Assembly: GCA_035271585.1 (NCBI GenBank)
Contig: DATERL010000101.1
Location: forward strand, 1-13,284
DNA from: Roseimarinus sp035271585
GTDB taxonomy: Bacteria; Bacteroidota; Bacteroidia; Bacteroidales; Prolixibacteraceae
Direction of reading: 5' to 3'
Length of the DNA: 13,284 nt
Made by a program: the position numbers and the translations under genes
In this document: positions 1-5,640 of the stretch, in pieces
How positions within the stretch are numbered: the stretch's first letter is position 1
How the letters are laid out: each line of letters opens with the position of its first letter
The notes under the pieces: model-generated
Told to the model about the DNA's origin: nothing
The model's database searches: none
What the model saw: only the letters and a program-made list of their open reading frames with translations

Positions 1-140
1 TGATTAAAGGGTTCACGCAGATTACACAGATGACGCAGATAAAAATAAACAGACAAATCATAAAAAATCTGCGGGATTAGCGGAATCAGCGCGAAACAAA
101 AAAGAGTTCTCGCAGATGACGCAGATAAAATAACAACACG
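1..140. repeat. Intergenic repeats of the 'cgcagattacacagatgacgcagat' type
   Basis: This stretch has no gene. It carries cgcagattacacagatgacg near 16-35, a reverse-oriented relative (aatctgcgggattagcgg, about 66-83), and cgcagatgacgcagat again at about 112-127. The opposed copies could pair as a long imperfect stem. The family resembles the tccacgaattacac repeats further right in the window and is probably a related class of dispersed palindromic intergenic repeat. No promoter or coding sequence is evident. Confidence 0.55.
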
Positions 141-150
141 CAACTACTTG

Positions 151-400
151 TCATACTAATCCGTCAGCTGACGAAGACGAAGCGTAGTCCCGTGAAGCGG
201 GAAATCCCTAACGTGTACGAACAGATTGCTTCTCCCTATCCGTCAGCCGACGGACAGGGATCGCAATGACGACGTATTTGGTTAGTAGGTTTAAAGGATG
301 GCGGCTTCGCCGTCATCCTTTAAACCCCTCCCATAACCCGACAAAACCGCGTCATTGCGATCCGCCAGCTGGCGGAGAAGCAAACTATAACAATACCGCA
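151..400. repeat. Palindromic REP-like elements with gtcattgcga / tcgcaatgac ends
   Basis: The stretch contains tcgcaatgac (261-270) facing gtcattgcga (351-360). It also has a perfect 16-bp palindrome tccgccagctggcgga at 361-376 and related tccgtcagc words at about 161 and 240. A further cccga...tcggg hairpin lies near 423-441. The same building blocks recur at 5325-5385, so this is a dispersed REP/BIME-like family rather than coding DNA. Short open frames here are translations of repeats. Confidence 0.65.
288..326. other. Strong hairpin, 17-bp arms and 5-nt loop
   Basis: The left arm ggtttaaaggatggcgg pairs with the right arm ccgtcatcctttaaacc around the loop cttcg; the only imperfection is one G:T pair. 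It sits between two halves of the REP-like cluster. No T-run follows, so a simple intrinsic terminator is not indicated. It may be the core of a mobile palindromic repeat. Confidence 0.7.
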
Positions 401-493
401 GCCGTTACTTTACGCGAACGATCCCGATTTTTTTTTCGGGAGAAGCAAACTGTCACAATACCGCAGTCATTACTTTAGACAAACATCAAAAAA

Positions 494-784
494 ATGGAAA
501 AAGGTGGACACGTTTACATCTTGACAAATAAAAACAATACCGTTTTGTATGTCGGGGTAAGCAGTAAATTAGAGCAACGTTTGTTGCAACATCGTTCTGG
601 TAAATTTGAAAATTCATTTACCAGCCGTTATAATGTAAGCAAACTAGTATATTACGAAGAGTTTTCGTCAATTGAAGACGCAATTCAAAGAGAGAAACAA
701 CTTAAAGCCGGTTCTCGTCAGAAAAAAATAGACTTGATTGAAAAATCAAATCCAGAATGGAAAGAACTCTATCAATCAAATTAA
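494..784 (+). CDS. Small GIY-YIG superfamily nuclease-like protein
   Basis: The 96-residue protein is a single GIY-YIG domain of the stand-alone UvrC-N/YhbQ-like type. The GIY strand is VYILTN (residues 7-12) and the YIG strand is LYVGVS (18-23). The conserved Arg is R29 in LEQRLLQH, and the metal-binding Glu is probably E67 in AIQREKQLK. Tyrosines, Arg and Glu are all present, so a catalytically competent domain is plausible. Proteins of this size are abundant in Bacteroidota; their substrates are mostly unknown, and DNA repair or mobile-element roles are only guesses. The gene stands alone between repeat clusters. The ATG at 494 follows a short A-rich run with no clear Shine-Dalgarno, as is usual in this phylum. 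A decayed relative lies at 5418-5525. Confidence 0.85.
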   Translation: MEKGGHVYILTNKNNTVLYVGVSSKLEQRLLQHRSGKFENSFTSRYNVSKLVYYEEFSSIEDAIQREKQLKAGSRQKKIDLIEKSNPEWKELYQSN

Positions 785-792
785 TAATCGAA

Positions 793-809
793 GAGTTTTT
801 TTAAAACTC
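793..809 (+). terminator. Weak hairpin downstream of the GIY-YIG gene
   Basis: Seven-base arms gagtttt and aaaactc flank a TTT loop eight bases after the stop codon. There is no distinct U-tract, so it is at best a weak terminator. Confidence 0.25.
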
Positions 810-820
810 CCCGCTAACCC

Positions 821-913
821 GCTAGTGCGTACCGATGTACATCGTGTACGCGCTCCCTGACTAAGGATTTATAATCCTATATAGTATTGGTTGGCAACAA
901 TATTGAGCGCATC
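821..913. repeat. Repeat A, copy 1
   Basis: This is one of four copies of an element beginning gctagtgcgtaccgatgtac; the others are at 2681, 2831 and 5074. It has an inner perfect palindrome cgatgtacatcg flanked by gcgtac and gtacgc arms. A second small hairpin, ggatt-tat-aatcc, follows, and the element ends in attgagcgcatcc. This copy lacks about 8 bases (tggcggtt region) present in copies 3 and 4. Its right end abuts a gene remnant. Confidence 0.85.
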
Positions 914-1030
914 CGTAACGAATACCAAATTGCAATAAAAGCAGGCCGCACCCCGCAGCGCCCCGAGCTATGGGATGGCCACACCGCCATGCGCTGCGTA
1001 GAGGCCATTATGAATTACAAAGAATCGTAA
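911..1030 (+). pseudogene. 3' remnant of a probable UDP-GlcNAc 2-epimerase gene
   Basis: The frame ending at the TAA of 1028-1030 reads ...RNEYQIAIKAG, then RTPQRPELWDGHTAMR, then CVEAIMNYKES. The RPELWDGxTAxR stretch resembles the extreme C-terminus of non-hydrolysing UDP-N-acetylglucosamine 2-epimerases (WecB/MnaA family), which make UDP-ManNAc for surface polysaccharides. Only about 38 codons survive. There is no start codon, and everything upstream has been replaced by repeat A. GC content is clearly higher than in the flanking operon, similar to gmd further right, consistent with a lost member of the polysaccharide locus. The family assignment rests on one short motif, so another sugar-processing enzyme is possible. 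Confidence 0.55.
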
Positions 1031-1237
1031 AACAAAAATTCACCATAAAGAAGTTTGAAAATCGGTTGAAAGATATTTTAAATGAAACGAGCATGGTTAG
1101 CGGCTTTAATCACAACCGTGAATGACTAAATGCGAGTTCCATGAGTTGCCTTAAAAAATAAACAATATAAACGAATGAAATAATTCAGTTAACCCAATAA
1201 TTATTTCTATTTTTAAAAGCCTGAAAAAACTAAATAT
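1031..1237. other. AT-rich intergenic region upstream of the three-gene operon
   Basis: No convincing gene was found. Short open frames exist but lack recognisable motifs. The last 70 bases are very AT-rich and must hold the promoter of the operon starting at 1238, but no clear TTTG / TAnnTTTG pair stands out. Confidence 0.4.
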
Positions 1238-1786
1238 ATGAAGACCATTGGTCACCATACTTGCAGCAAAAAAAACGGCAACGCATTTGTGCTTGCATAT
1301 TCTCCGTTTTTGTCGGAATACAATGAATCAGGCAAAGCACTTAAGTTTTTAGGCTCGGGCTATTATTTTTGGGACGATAACATTGAGATGGCACACAACT
1401 GGGGGCGCGTGCATTTTCACTGTAATTACTACATTATAGAATGTGAACTACACCTAAAAAGCGAAATATTTCTCGATTTAGTGGGCAACAGGAGTCACTT
1501 ACGCTATTTTAAGCAATTAATAAAAAAATTTGAGGAGTATGGGTTTAGCCGTTCAAAATGGACTATTGGTGCATTTATCGAATTTTTAAAATCAAAAGAA
1601 AAAGACATGCCGGGCATTTTCCCTTTTAAAGCAATAAGGGCAATTGATAATAGCGTGGCACCCAAAAACAAAAACACCATTCAATTTGTTGATAATAAAC
1701 CAAATTACACTAACCTCGACCCTCGGTTGGTAATTTGCTTAATTGAGAAAAACGATGTAATATTGCAGTCCAAAAAAATTGTATAA
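1238..1786 (+). CDS. ADP-ribosyltransferase-like toxin, CmdT-type candidate
   Basis: This 182-residue protein opens with a His-containing strand (IGHHTCSKKNG, residues 4-14). At residues 37-56 it carries FLGSGYYFWDDN followed by IEMAHNWG. That layout matches the second conserved block of PARP/DUF3990-like ADP-ribosyltransferases, where G-x-G-x-Y-F is followed by an Ala-rich helix that helps bind NAD. The third catalytic residue cannot be fixed by eye; a Glu in the C-terminal strand LVICLIEKND is a candidate. It is cytoplasmic, with no signal peptide or membrane helix. It is the first gene of an operon ending in a SecB-like chaperone, the order known for E. coli CmdTAC, whose toxin ADP-ribosylates mRNA. 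The fold assignment is motif-based and the toxin role is inferred from context. Confidence 0.6.
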   Translation: MKTIGHHTCSKKNGNAFVLAYSPFLSEYNESGKALKFLGSGYYFWDDNIEMAHNWGRVHFHCNYYIIECELHLKSEIFLDLVGNRSHLRYFKQLIKKFEEYGFSRSKWTIGAFIEFLKSKEKDMPGIFPFKAIRAIDNSVAPKNKNTIQFVDNKPNYTNLDPRLVICLIEKNDVILQSKKIV

Positions 1787-1805
1787 CAGGCAAAAACATA
1801 CTACT

Positions 1806-2147
1806 ATGGATACATTTGAAAAATCATTAAAGCTTATCGACAAGTATTTTGCCGAAAACAATCGTCATATTGTTGAAGAGGAATTAAGCAAGTACGATTC
1901 CCTAAATTTTGAAGGAGTTTCGTTCGATGAATACATTAGCAATTTTTCAAAACACTTTACCTTCGATGAGTTTAAGACTGAAATTTTTCCTCAAAATTTT
2001 TCCTCATCTTCTCCTTTTACCAATAACATTGTAAACGATAAGATTAAAATAACATTTGAAAGCTTAACCAGTATTACAGTTAACGATTTTTCGAGCAACT
2101 TGCATCAGGATTATACTGGCAATAATAATTTACCAAAAGCTGCTTAG
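1806..2147 (+). CDS. Small unrecognised protein, candidate antitoxin of the TAC operon
   Basis: The protein is 113 residues from the ATG at 1806. An alternative ATG at 1779 would overlap the upstream gene by 8 bases and add nine unlike residues (MYNRQKHTT), so 1806 is preferred; no Shine-Dalgarno decides it. The N-terminal half is acidic and looks helical (EKSLKLIDKYFAENN, VEEELSKYD, FDEYISNF). The C-terminal half is rich in Phe, Ser and Asn and looks strand-forming or disordered. I do not recognise a family and see no DNA-binding helix-turn-helix. It lies between an ART-like gene and a SecB-like gene that starts 3 bases after its stop, which is the antitoxin slot of toxin-antitoxin-chaperone operons. 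In such systems the antitoxin has a chaperone-dependent segment, and the aromatic-rich C-terminal part would be the candidate here. Confidence 0.6.
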   Translation: MDTFEKSLKLIDKYFAENNRHIVEEELSKYDSLNFEGVSFDEYISNFSKHFTFDEFKTEIFPQNFSSSSPFTNNIVNDKIKITFESLTSITVNDFSSNLHQDYTGNNNLPKAA

Positions 2148-2150
2148 AAT

Positions 2151-2561
2151 ATGGATCACCCCGAGAAACAACAAGCCATACGTTTGATAAATTTTTCAGT
2201 AAACGATGTTAACATGCATATTGGCATGCCTGCAAGCGATGAGCAAAAAAGCAAAATGGATGTTAGTATCGAATTTGGGCTTGGTTTTGACGAACAGCAA
2301 AGCAATAACTATTCGGTAACGTTCAAAGTAGAACTAAAGCGCCAAAACAACTCTTTCAGTTTAAACCTGCAAGCCACAGCTCTATTCGAAAGCCAGGAAC
2401 CAATTGATGAAAATTTCAAAAAATCGGGCTTTGTAAAAACCAATTCGCCCGCCATTGCATTTCCTTTTATACGCAGTTTTATAAACACCCTTACTACAAA
2501 TGCTGGTATAAGTCCGGTTATTTTGCCCGCTTTTAATTTTTCGGACTCAACAAAAAAGTAA
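2151..2561 (+). CDS. SecB-like chaperone, CmdC-type candidate
   Basis: The protein is 136 residues, close to the usual SecB length. The strongest evidence is the C-terminal block at about residues 98-130: NSPAIAFPFIRSFINTLT followed by TNAGISPVILPAFNF. This corresponds to SecB's conserved P-Y-I-R-x-x-I-S-x-L-T stretch and PPVILPPxNF ending. The preceding alternation of hydrophobic residues (VSIEFGLGF, YSVTFKVELK, FSLNLQATALF) fits the SecB beta-sheet. SecB proteins are cytosolic tetramers that hold clients unfolded. Bacteroidota generally export without a classical SecB, and solitary SecB-like genes beside toxin-antitoxin pairs are known to stabilise the antitoxin. Its start 3 bases after the previous stop implies translational coupling. 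Family membership is firm; the antitoxin-protecting role is inferred from operon position. Confidence 0.8.
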   Translation: MDHPEKQQAIRLINFSVNDVNMHIGMPASDEQKSKMDVSIEFGLGFDEQQSNNYSVTFKVELKRQNNSFSLNLQATALFESQEPIDENFKKSGFVKTNSPAIAFPFIRSFINTLTTNAGISPVILPAFNFSDSTKK

Positions 2562-2680
2562 ATAGGCTAACTTCCGCTTTTTATAAACACTACCCCTCTA
2601 AACGGACAACAGGTTTCTAACCGACAGCGGCGGCTTGCAAGAAGAATGCTGTGTATTGGGAACGCCCGGTTTAACTCCCC
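2562..2680. other. Intergenic stretch before the repeat mosaic
   Basis: I see no gene, terminator with a clear T-run, or recognisable repeat here. It joins the end of the TAC-like operon to repeat A copy 2. Confidence 0.4.
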
Positions 2681-2718
2681 GGCTAGTGCGTACCGATGTA
2701 CATCGTGTACGCGCTCCC
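2681..2718. repeat. Repeat A, copy 2 (left 38 bp only)
   Basis: It begins ggctagtgcgtaccgatgta and stops after gcgctcc, giving only the palindromic head of repeat A. It is followed directly by repeat B units instead of the ctgactaaggattt continuation. Confidence 0.85.
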
Positions 2719-2720
2719 CC

Positions 2721-2832
2721 CGCTGGTGCGCGATTGTATCGCGTTCCTCTTTTGCTCAAAAGACAAAAACACCCCCCTGCTGGTGCGCGATTGTATCGCG
2801 TTCCTCTTTTGCTCAAAAGACAAAAACACCGG
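2721..2832. repeat. Tandem pair of repeat B units, 57-bp period
   Basis: gctggtgcgcgattgtatcg starts at 2722 and again at 2779. Each copy continues with cgttcctcttttgctcaaaa and gacaaaaacac. The B core cgcgat-tgt-atcgcg is a hairpin, and cttttg-ctcaaaag forms a second. The pair is flanked on both sides by repeat A heads. Open frames across it on either strand are repeat translations, not genes. Confidence 0.85.
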
Positions 2833-2931
2833 CTAGTGCGTACCGATGTACATCGTGTACGCGCTCCCTGACTAAGGATTTATAATCCTATATATTGTGG
2901 CGGTTGGTTAGCAACAATATTGAGCGCATCC
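2831..2931. repeat. Repeat A, copy 3 (full length)
   Basis: This is a complete element from ggctagtgcg to attgagcgcatcc. It contains the cgatgtacatcg palindrome and the ggatttataatcc hairpin, and is nearly identical to the copy at 5074-5174. Repeat C follows immediately, as it does there. Confidence 0.85.
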
Positions 2932-3075
2932 CCCGCTCCCGCACCGCTTGTTCCAATAACGGGAATTGCATTGTGTGGTTTTGTTATTTTAAAGAAAGGA
3001 ACAAAAGACAAAACCACACGCACCAGCGAAAACCGCGTAACGCCTACTGAGCTTGCCTATGCATTCAGTAATTTC
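2932..3075. repeat. Repeat C copy 1 followed by repeat D copy 1
   Basis: Repeat C (ccgctcccgcaccgcttgtt, then a cgggaattg core) runs to about 2985. Repeat D (3000-3075) begins aacaaaagacaaaaccacac and ends gcctatgcattcagtaattt. D is almost identical to 7167-7242, with about four substitutions in 76 bases. Confidence 0.8.
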
Positions 3076-3114
3076 AGTTCATTCATTTCATAAATAATTT
3101 TAGCTTAAGTAATA

Positions 3115-3203
3115 CCCCCGGCTCCCGCACTGCTTGTCCCGATAACGGGAATTGTATCGTGTGGTAATTCTTAGATGGAACGCGATACAATCGCGCACCA
3201 GCG
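3115..3203. repeat. Composite repeat C-B
   Basis: The C unit (cggctcccgcactgcttgtc) is followed by an inverted B unit (ggaacgcgatacaatcgcgc). The attgtatcg of C can pair with the cgatacaat of inverted B, giving a hairpin across the composite. The same composite recurs at 8213-8299. Confidence 0.85.
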
Positions 3204-3346
3204 GAGGATTTACAACCCTATAAAACCTTTACACCCTTCGAAAATTGAAACAGAGAAGAATATTAGCAAATTATTTATTAAAATTGGATGACTCATTTGT
3301 TTGCTATTAATTCATTTTAGTTTAAATATATTCTTAATTTCGTACC
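3204..3346. promoter_or_regulatory. Leader of the AbiE operon
   Basis: This is AT-rich non-coding DNA between the repeat mosaic and the abiEi start. A TTTG at about 3297-3300 and TAGTTTAA near 3319 give a loose match to the Bacteroidota -33/-7 promoter pattern. The match is weak and offered only as a candidate. Confidence 0.25.
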
Positions 3347-4102
3347 ATGAGTACAAAAAACGAATCGAAAATAAACCAACTACTTCAAATAATACCAAAA
3401 AGCACAGTAGTACTGGCCTCATGGCTGGTAAGGCAGGGTTATTCACACGATCTGCAACAAAAATATATTCACAGCAATTGGCTGGAACCAATTGGGAAAG
3501 GAGCTTTTAAAAGAAAAGGCGACGAAGTTGACCTTTTCGGGGCACTTTATGCTATGCAATCGCAAGCAAAAAAAAATATTCATATTGGTGGACATTCATC
3601 ATTGGCTTTGCTTGGCTTCGCACATTACATTGAAATGGGGCAAAATACAACAGCCCTATTTGCACCACAAGGTTTTAAGTTACCAGCTTGGTTTTCTAAA
3701 TATTGGAATACCTTCGAACTAACACGCTCAAACATGCTACCTCCCGAGCTAGCACTAACTAACTACGAAACAAATAACTATGCAATTAAAGTATCAAATT
3801 CAGCAAGGGCAATGCTCGAATGCCTTGAATTGGCTCCTGCCCGTTTCGATCTCGAAGAAGCATGGCTTATTATGGAAGGATTAAACGCACTGCAACCCGA
3901 AATAGTACAAGAACTGCTCGAAAAATGCAGATCGGTAAAAGCCAAACGTCTTTTTTTGTATTTTGCCGAAAAAGCAAACCATACATGGTTTAAATACCTG
4001 TCAACAGAAAAAATCAACCTCGGTAAGGGGAAAAGAAGCATTGTAAAGCAGGGGAAATGGATAGCAAAATATCAGATAACGCTGCCTAAAAGCTTAGCAT
4101 AA
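3347..4102 (+). CDS. abiEi: AbiEi-type antitoxin of a type IV toxin-antitoxin system
   Basis: The 251-residue protein has the AbiEi layout. An N-terminal winged-helix-like region (about residues 10-75, including VVLASWLVRQGYSHDLQQKY and WLEPIGKGAFKRKGDEVDL) is followed by the typical HIGGHSSLALLGFAHYI junction (about 81-97). An all-helical C-terminal domain completes it. AbiEi proteins repress their own promoter and block the partner nucleotidyltransferase without direct binding. The gene's stop overlaps the start of the AbiEii gene by one base (TAATG), so the two are translationally coupled. The downstream partner makes the assignment secure. The start at 3347 (ATGAGTACAAAAAACG) gives a natural N-terminus. 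A basic C-terminal tail (KGKRSIVKQGKWIAKY) matches this subfamily. Confidence 0.85.
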   Translation: MSTKNESKINQLLQIIPKSTVVLASWLVRQGYSHDLQQKYIHSNWLEPIGKGAFKRKGDEVDLFGALYAMQSQAKKNIHIGGHSSLALLGFAHYIEMGQNTTALFAPQGFKLPAWFSKYWNTFELTRSNMLPPELALTNYETNNYAIKVSNSARAMLECLELAPARFDLEEAWLIMEGLNALQPEIVQELLEKCRSVKAKRLFLYFAEKANHTWFKYLSTEKINLGKGKRSIVKQGKWIAKYQITLPKSLA

Positions 4103-5007
4103 TGGAAGAACGTTTCGTCAAACAGGTTGAATTGCTTTTACGCGTTGCCCCCGAAATATCAAAAATTGAAGAATTTGCCCTTCACGGGGGCACTGCCATC
4201 AACCTGTTTTATCACAACATGCCACGGTTATCGGTCGATATCGACTTAACATACATTCCTATCGATAATCGCACCAACGACCTTCGCAGCATATCGCTCT
4301 TGCTAAATAAGCTTTCCGGGAAGCTGCAAAAAACGATTCCTTCAATCCAAATCCGCTCAAAGAACGCTGAAGATAATGAAGAAAAATTGTTCTGTCGGAT
4401 TGAAAATAACGAAATCAAGATTGAAGTAAATACAATCAACCGTGGAATAATAGACCGGGCAGAACCACATATTTTATGCAATGCAGCACAGGTAAGATTC
4501 AATACATTTTTTGAGATGAACTTAGTCCCCATTCATCAATTATTCGGAGGCAAAATGTTAGCTGCACTCGACCAACAACACCCCCGCGATATATTCGACA
4601 CAATGCAAATGCTAAATAACATTGGGTTAACGGATCGAATAATGAAAGGTTTTCTATTTTGTTTATTAAGCAGTAATCGACCATTTGCCGAGCTGCTAAG
4701 GCCAAATCTCATTAATCAAGCCAATGTAATTGAAAGTCGCTTTAAAGGAATGACAGAAACTCCTTTCAACCTTCAATTATTTGATTTTGAAAGAGATCGA
4801 TTAATCACAACAATCGATAAGAAACTCTCCGACACCCAAAAGAAAATGATATTGAGTGTTGCCAAGGGAGAACCGGAATGGTTATATGAAGATTGGAGTA
4901 TATTTCCAGGAATTGCCTGGAAACTGAAAAATATCGAAATAATAAAAAAAGACAACCCACTAAAATTTAAGACACAAATTAACGATTTAGAAAGAATTTT
5001 AACATGA
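4102..5007 (+). CDS. abiEii: AbiEii-type nucleotidyltransferase toxin
   Basis: This 301-residue protein is a DNA polymerase beta-fold nucleotidyltransferase of the AbiEii/DUF1814 family. Motif I is GGTAIN (residues 29-34) followed by the S44-V-D46-I-D48-L triad, giving the two metal-binding aspartates. A basic/acidic strand (IKIEVN) follows, then the family motif HQLFGGKMLAALDQQHPRDIFD (about 148-169) with a conserved Lys and Asp. AbiEii toxins transfer nucleotides, and homologues such as MenT modify tRNA 3' ends to stop growth during phage infection. All key residues are present, so it should be active. It overlaps the antitoxin stop by one base. Length is typical. Another ATG overlaps its stop codon (ATGA at 5004), but that frame is soon cut by a repeat. 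Confidence 0.88.
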   Translation: MEERFVKQVELLLRVAPEISKIEEFALHGGTAINLFYHNMPRLSVDIDLTYIPIDNRTNDLRSISLLLNKLSGKLQKTIPSIQIRSKNAEDNEEKLFCRIENNEIKIEVNTINRGIIDRAEPHILCNAAQVRFNTFFEMNLVPIHQLFGGKMLAALDQQHPRDIFDTMQMLNNIGLTDRIMKGFLFCLLSSNRPFAELLRPNLINQANVIESRFKGMTETPFNLQLFDFERDRLITTIDKKLSDTQKKMILSVAKGEPEWLYEDWSIFPGIAWKLKNIEIIKKDNPLKFKTQINDLERILT

Positions 5008-5073
5008 AGAAATTTTCTAATATAACATCATTCATCCGTTCCGCCTATCAAGAGCCCGAAGCTTTTATCCTCC
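5004..5073 (+). pseudogene. Possible truncated third ORF after abiEii
   Basis: An ATG at 5004 overlaps the abiEii stop (ATGA) and reads MKKFSNITSFIRSAYQEPEAF before entering repeat A at 5074. The frame then stays open through the repeat to 5234, but that part is repeat-encoded. It may be the start of a coupled gene destroyed by repeat insertion, or a coincidental start. No family can be assigned to about 23 codons. Confidence 0.25.
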
Positions 5074-5174
5074 GGCTAGTGCGTACCGATGTACATCGTG
5101 TACGCGCTCCCTGGCCAAGGATTTATAATCCTATATATTGTGGCGGTTGGTTAGCAACAATATTGAGCGCATCC
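5074..5174. repeat. Repeat A, copy 4 (full length)
   Basis: It runs from ggctagtgcg to attgagcgcatcc, with tggccaagg in place of the tgactaagg found in copies 1 and 3. It is followed by repeat C exactly as at 2931. Confidence 0.85.
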
Positions 5175-5297
5175 CCCGCTCCCGCACTGCTTATCCCAAT
5201 AACGGAAATTGCATCGTGTGGTTTGTTATTTTAAAGAAAGGAATGCGATATAATTGCGCACCGCTAAAGGAACGCGATACAATCGCGCACCGCTAAG
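5175..5297. repeat. Repeat C copy plus two inverted B units
   Basis: The C unit (ccgctcccgcactgcttatc) runs on to ttattttaaagaaaggaa, matching the copy at 2932. Two inverted B units follow, at 5240-5266 (ggaatgcgatataattgcgc) and 5269-5297 (ggaacgcgatacaatcgcgc). The first is more diverged. Confidence 0.8.
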
Positions 5298-5324
5298 GGA
5301 ATAGCAACATTGCGACCGTGAGCC

Positions 5325-5385
5325 GTCATTGCGAAGACGAGGAACGAGGACGATCCGTCAGCTGACGGACAGGGATCGCAATGAC
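5325..5385. repeat. 61-bp REP-like element with 10-bp terminal inverted repeats
   Basis: The ends gtcattgcga (5325-5334) and tcgcaatgac (5376-5385) are perfect inverted repeats. Inside lies a perfect 16-bp palindrome, tccgtcagctgacgga (5354-5369). Related pieces occur at 151-376, marking a dispersed family of possible non-autonomous elements. Confidence 0.8.
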
Positions 5386-5417
5386 ACACAAAACAACTAT
5401 CAATTAAAACCTACTAG

Positions 5418-5525
5418 GTTTACGTACTCACCAACAAAAATAAAACAGTACTTTATAAAGGAGTTACAAACGACCTAAAACGTAGACTATGGGAACATGT
5501 TAACCCCTCCAATGCCACTATCGTT
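5418..5525 (+). pseudogene. Fragment of a GIY-YIG nuclease gene
   Basis: The frame reads VYVLTNKNKTVLYKGV, then TNDLKRRLWEHVNPS, before a TGA at 5526. It aligns directly with residues 7-34 of the intact protein at 494-784 (VYILTN...LYVGVS...LEQRLLQH). The preceding in-frame codon is TAG, so there is no start. The C-terminal half with the catalytic Glu is missing, and downstream DNA (gagcgcagcgaaaacc onward) looks repeat-like. A short acc-agt-cgt (TSR) at about 5574-5582 may be a displaced trace of the next conserved block. This is a dead relative; its differences show it is not a recent duplicate. Confidence 0.75.
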
Positions 5526-5640
5526 TGAGCGCAGCGAAAACCAGCCAGTTCCGAGCATCGGGAAGCAACACATACCAGTCGTTCTAAACAACAAACCATA
5601 AGCTCCTTTGAACCTACGCAACCAGTGCTTTTTCGTTAAA
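5526..5640. other. Non-coding stretch after the GIY-YIG fragment
   Basis: It contains REP-like words (gagcgcagcgaaaacc, ttccgagcatcgggaagc) and no usable open frame. I see nothing else. Confidence 0.4.

Noticed and set aside
266..478. 70-codon open frame on the plus strand
   Set aside because: It runs through REP-like palindromes and the 288-326 hairpin; the translation has no protein-like pattern.
970..1125. 51-codon open frame beginning MGWPHRHALRRG
   Set aside because: It is out of frame with the epimerase-like remnant it overlaps and shows no recognisable motif; it is probably a shadow.
2598..2885. Open frames on both strands with repeated RVPLLLKRQKH or RGTRYNRAPAGG segments
   Set aside because: They are translations of the tandem B and A repeats; the same peptide pieces appear wherever the repeats occur.
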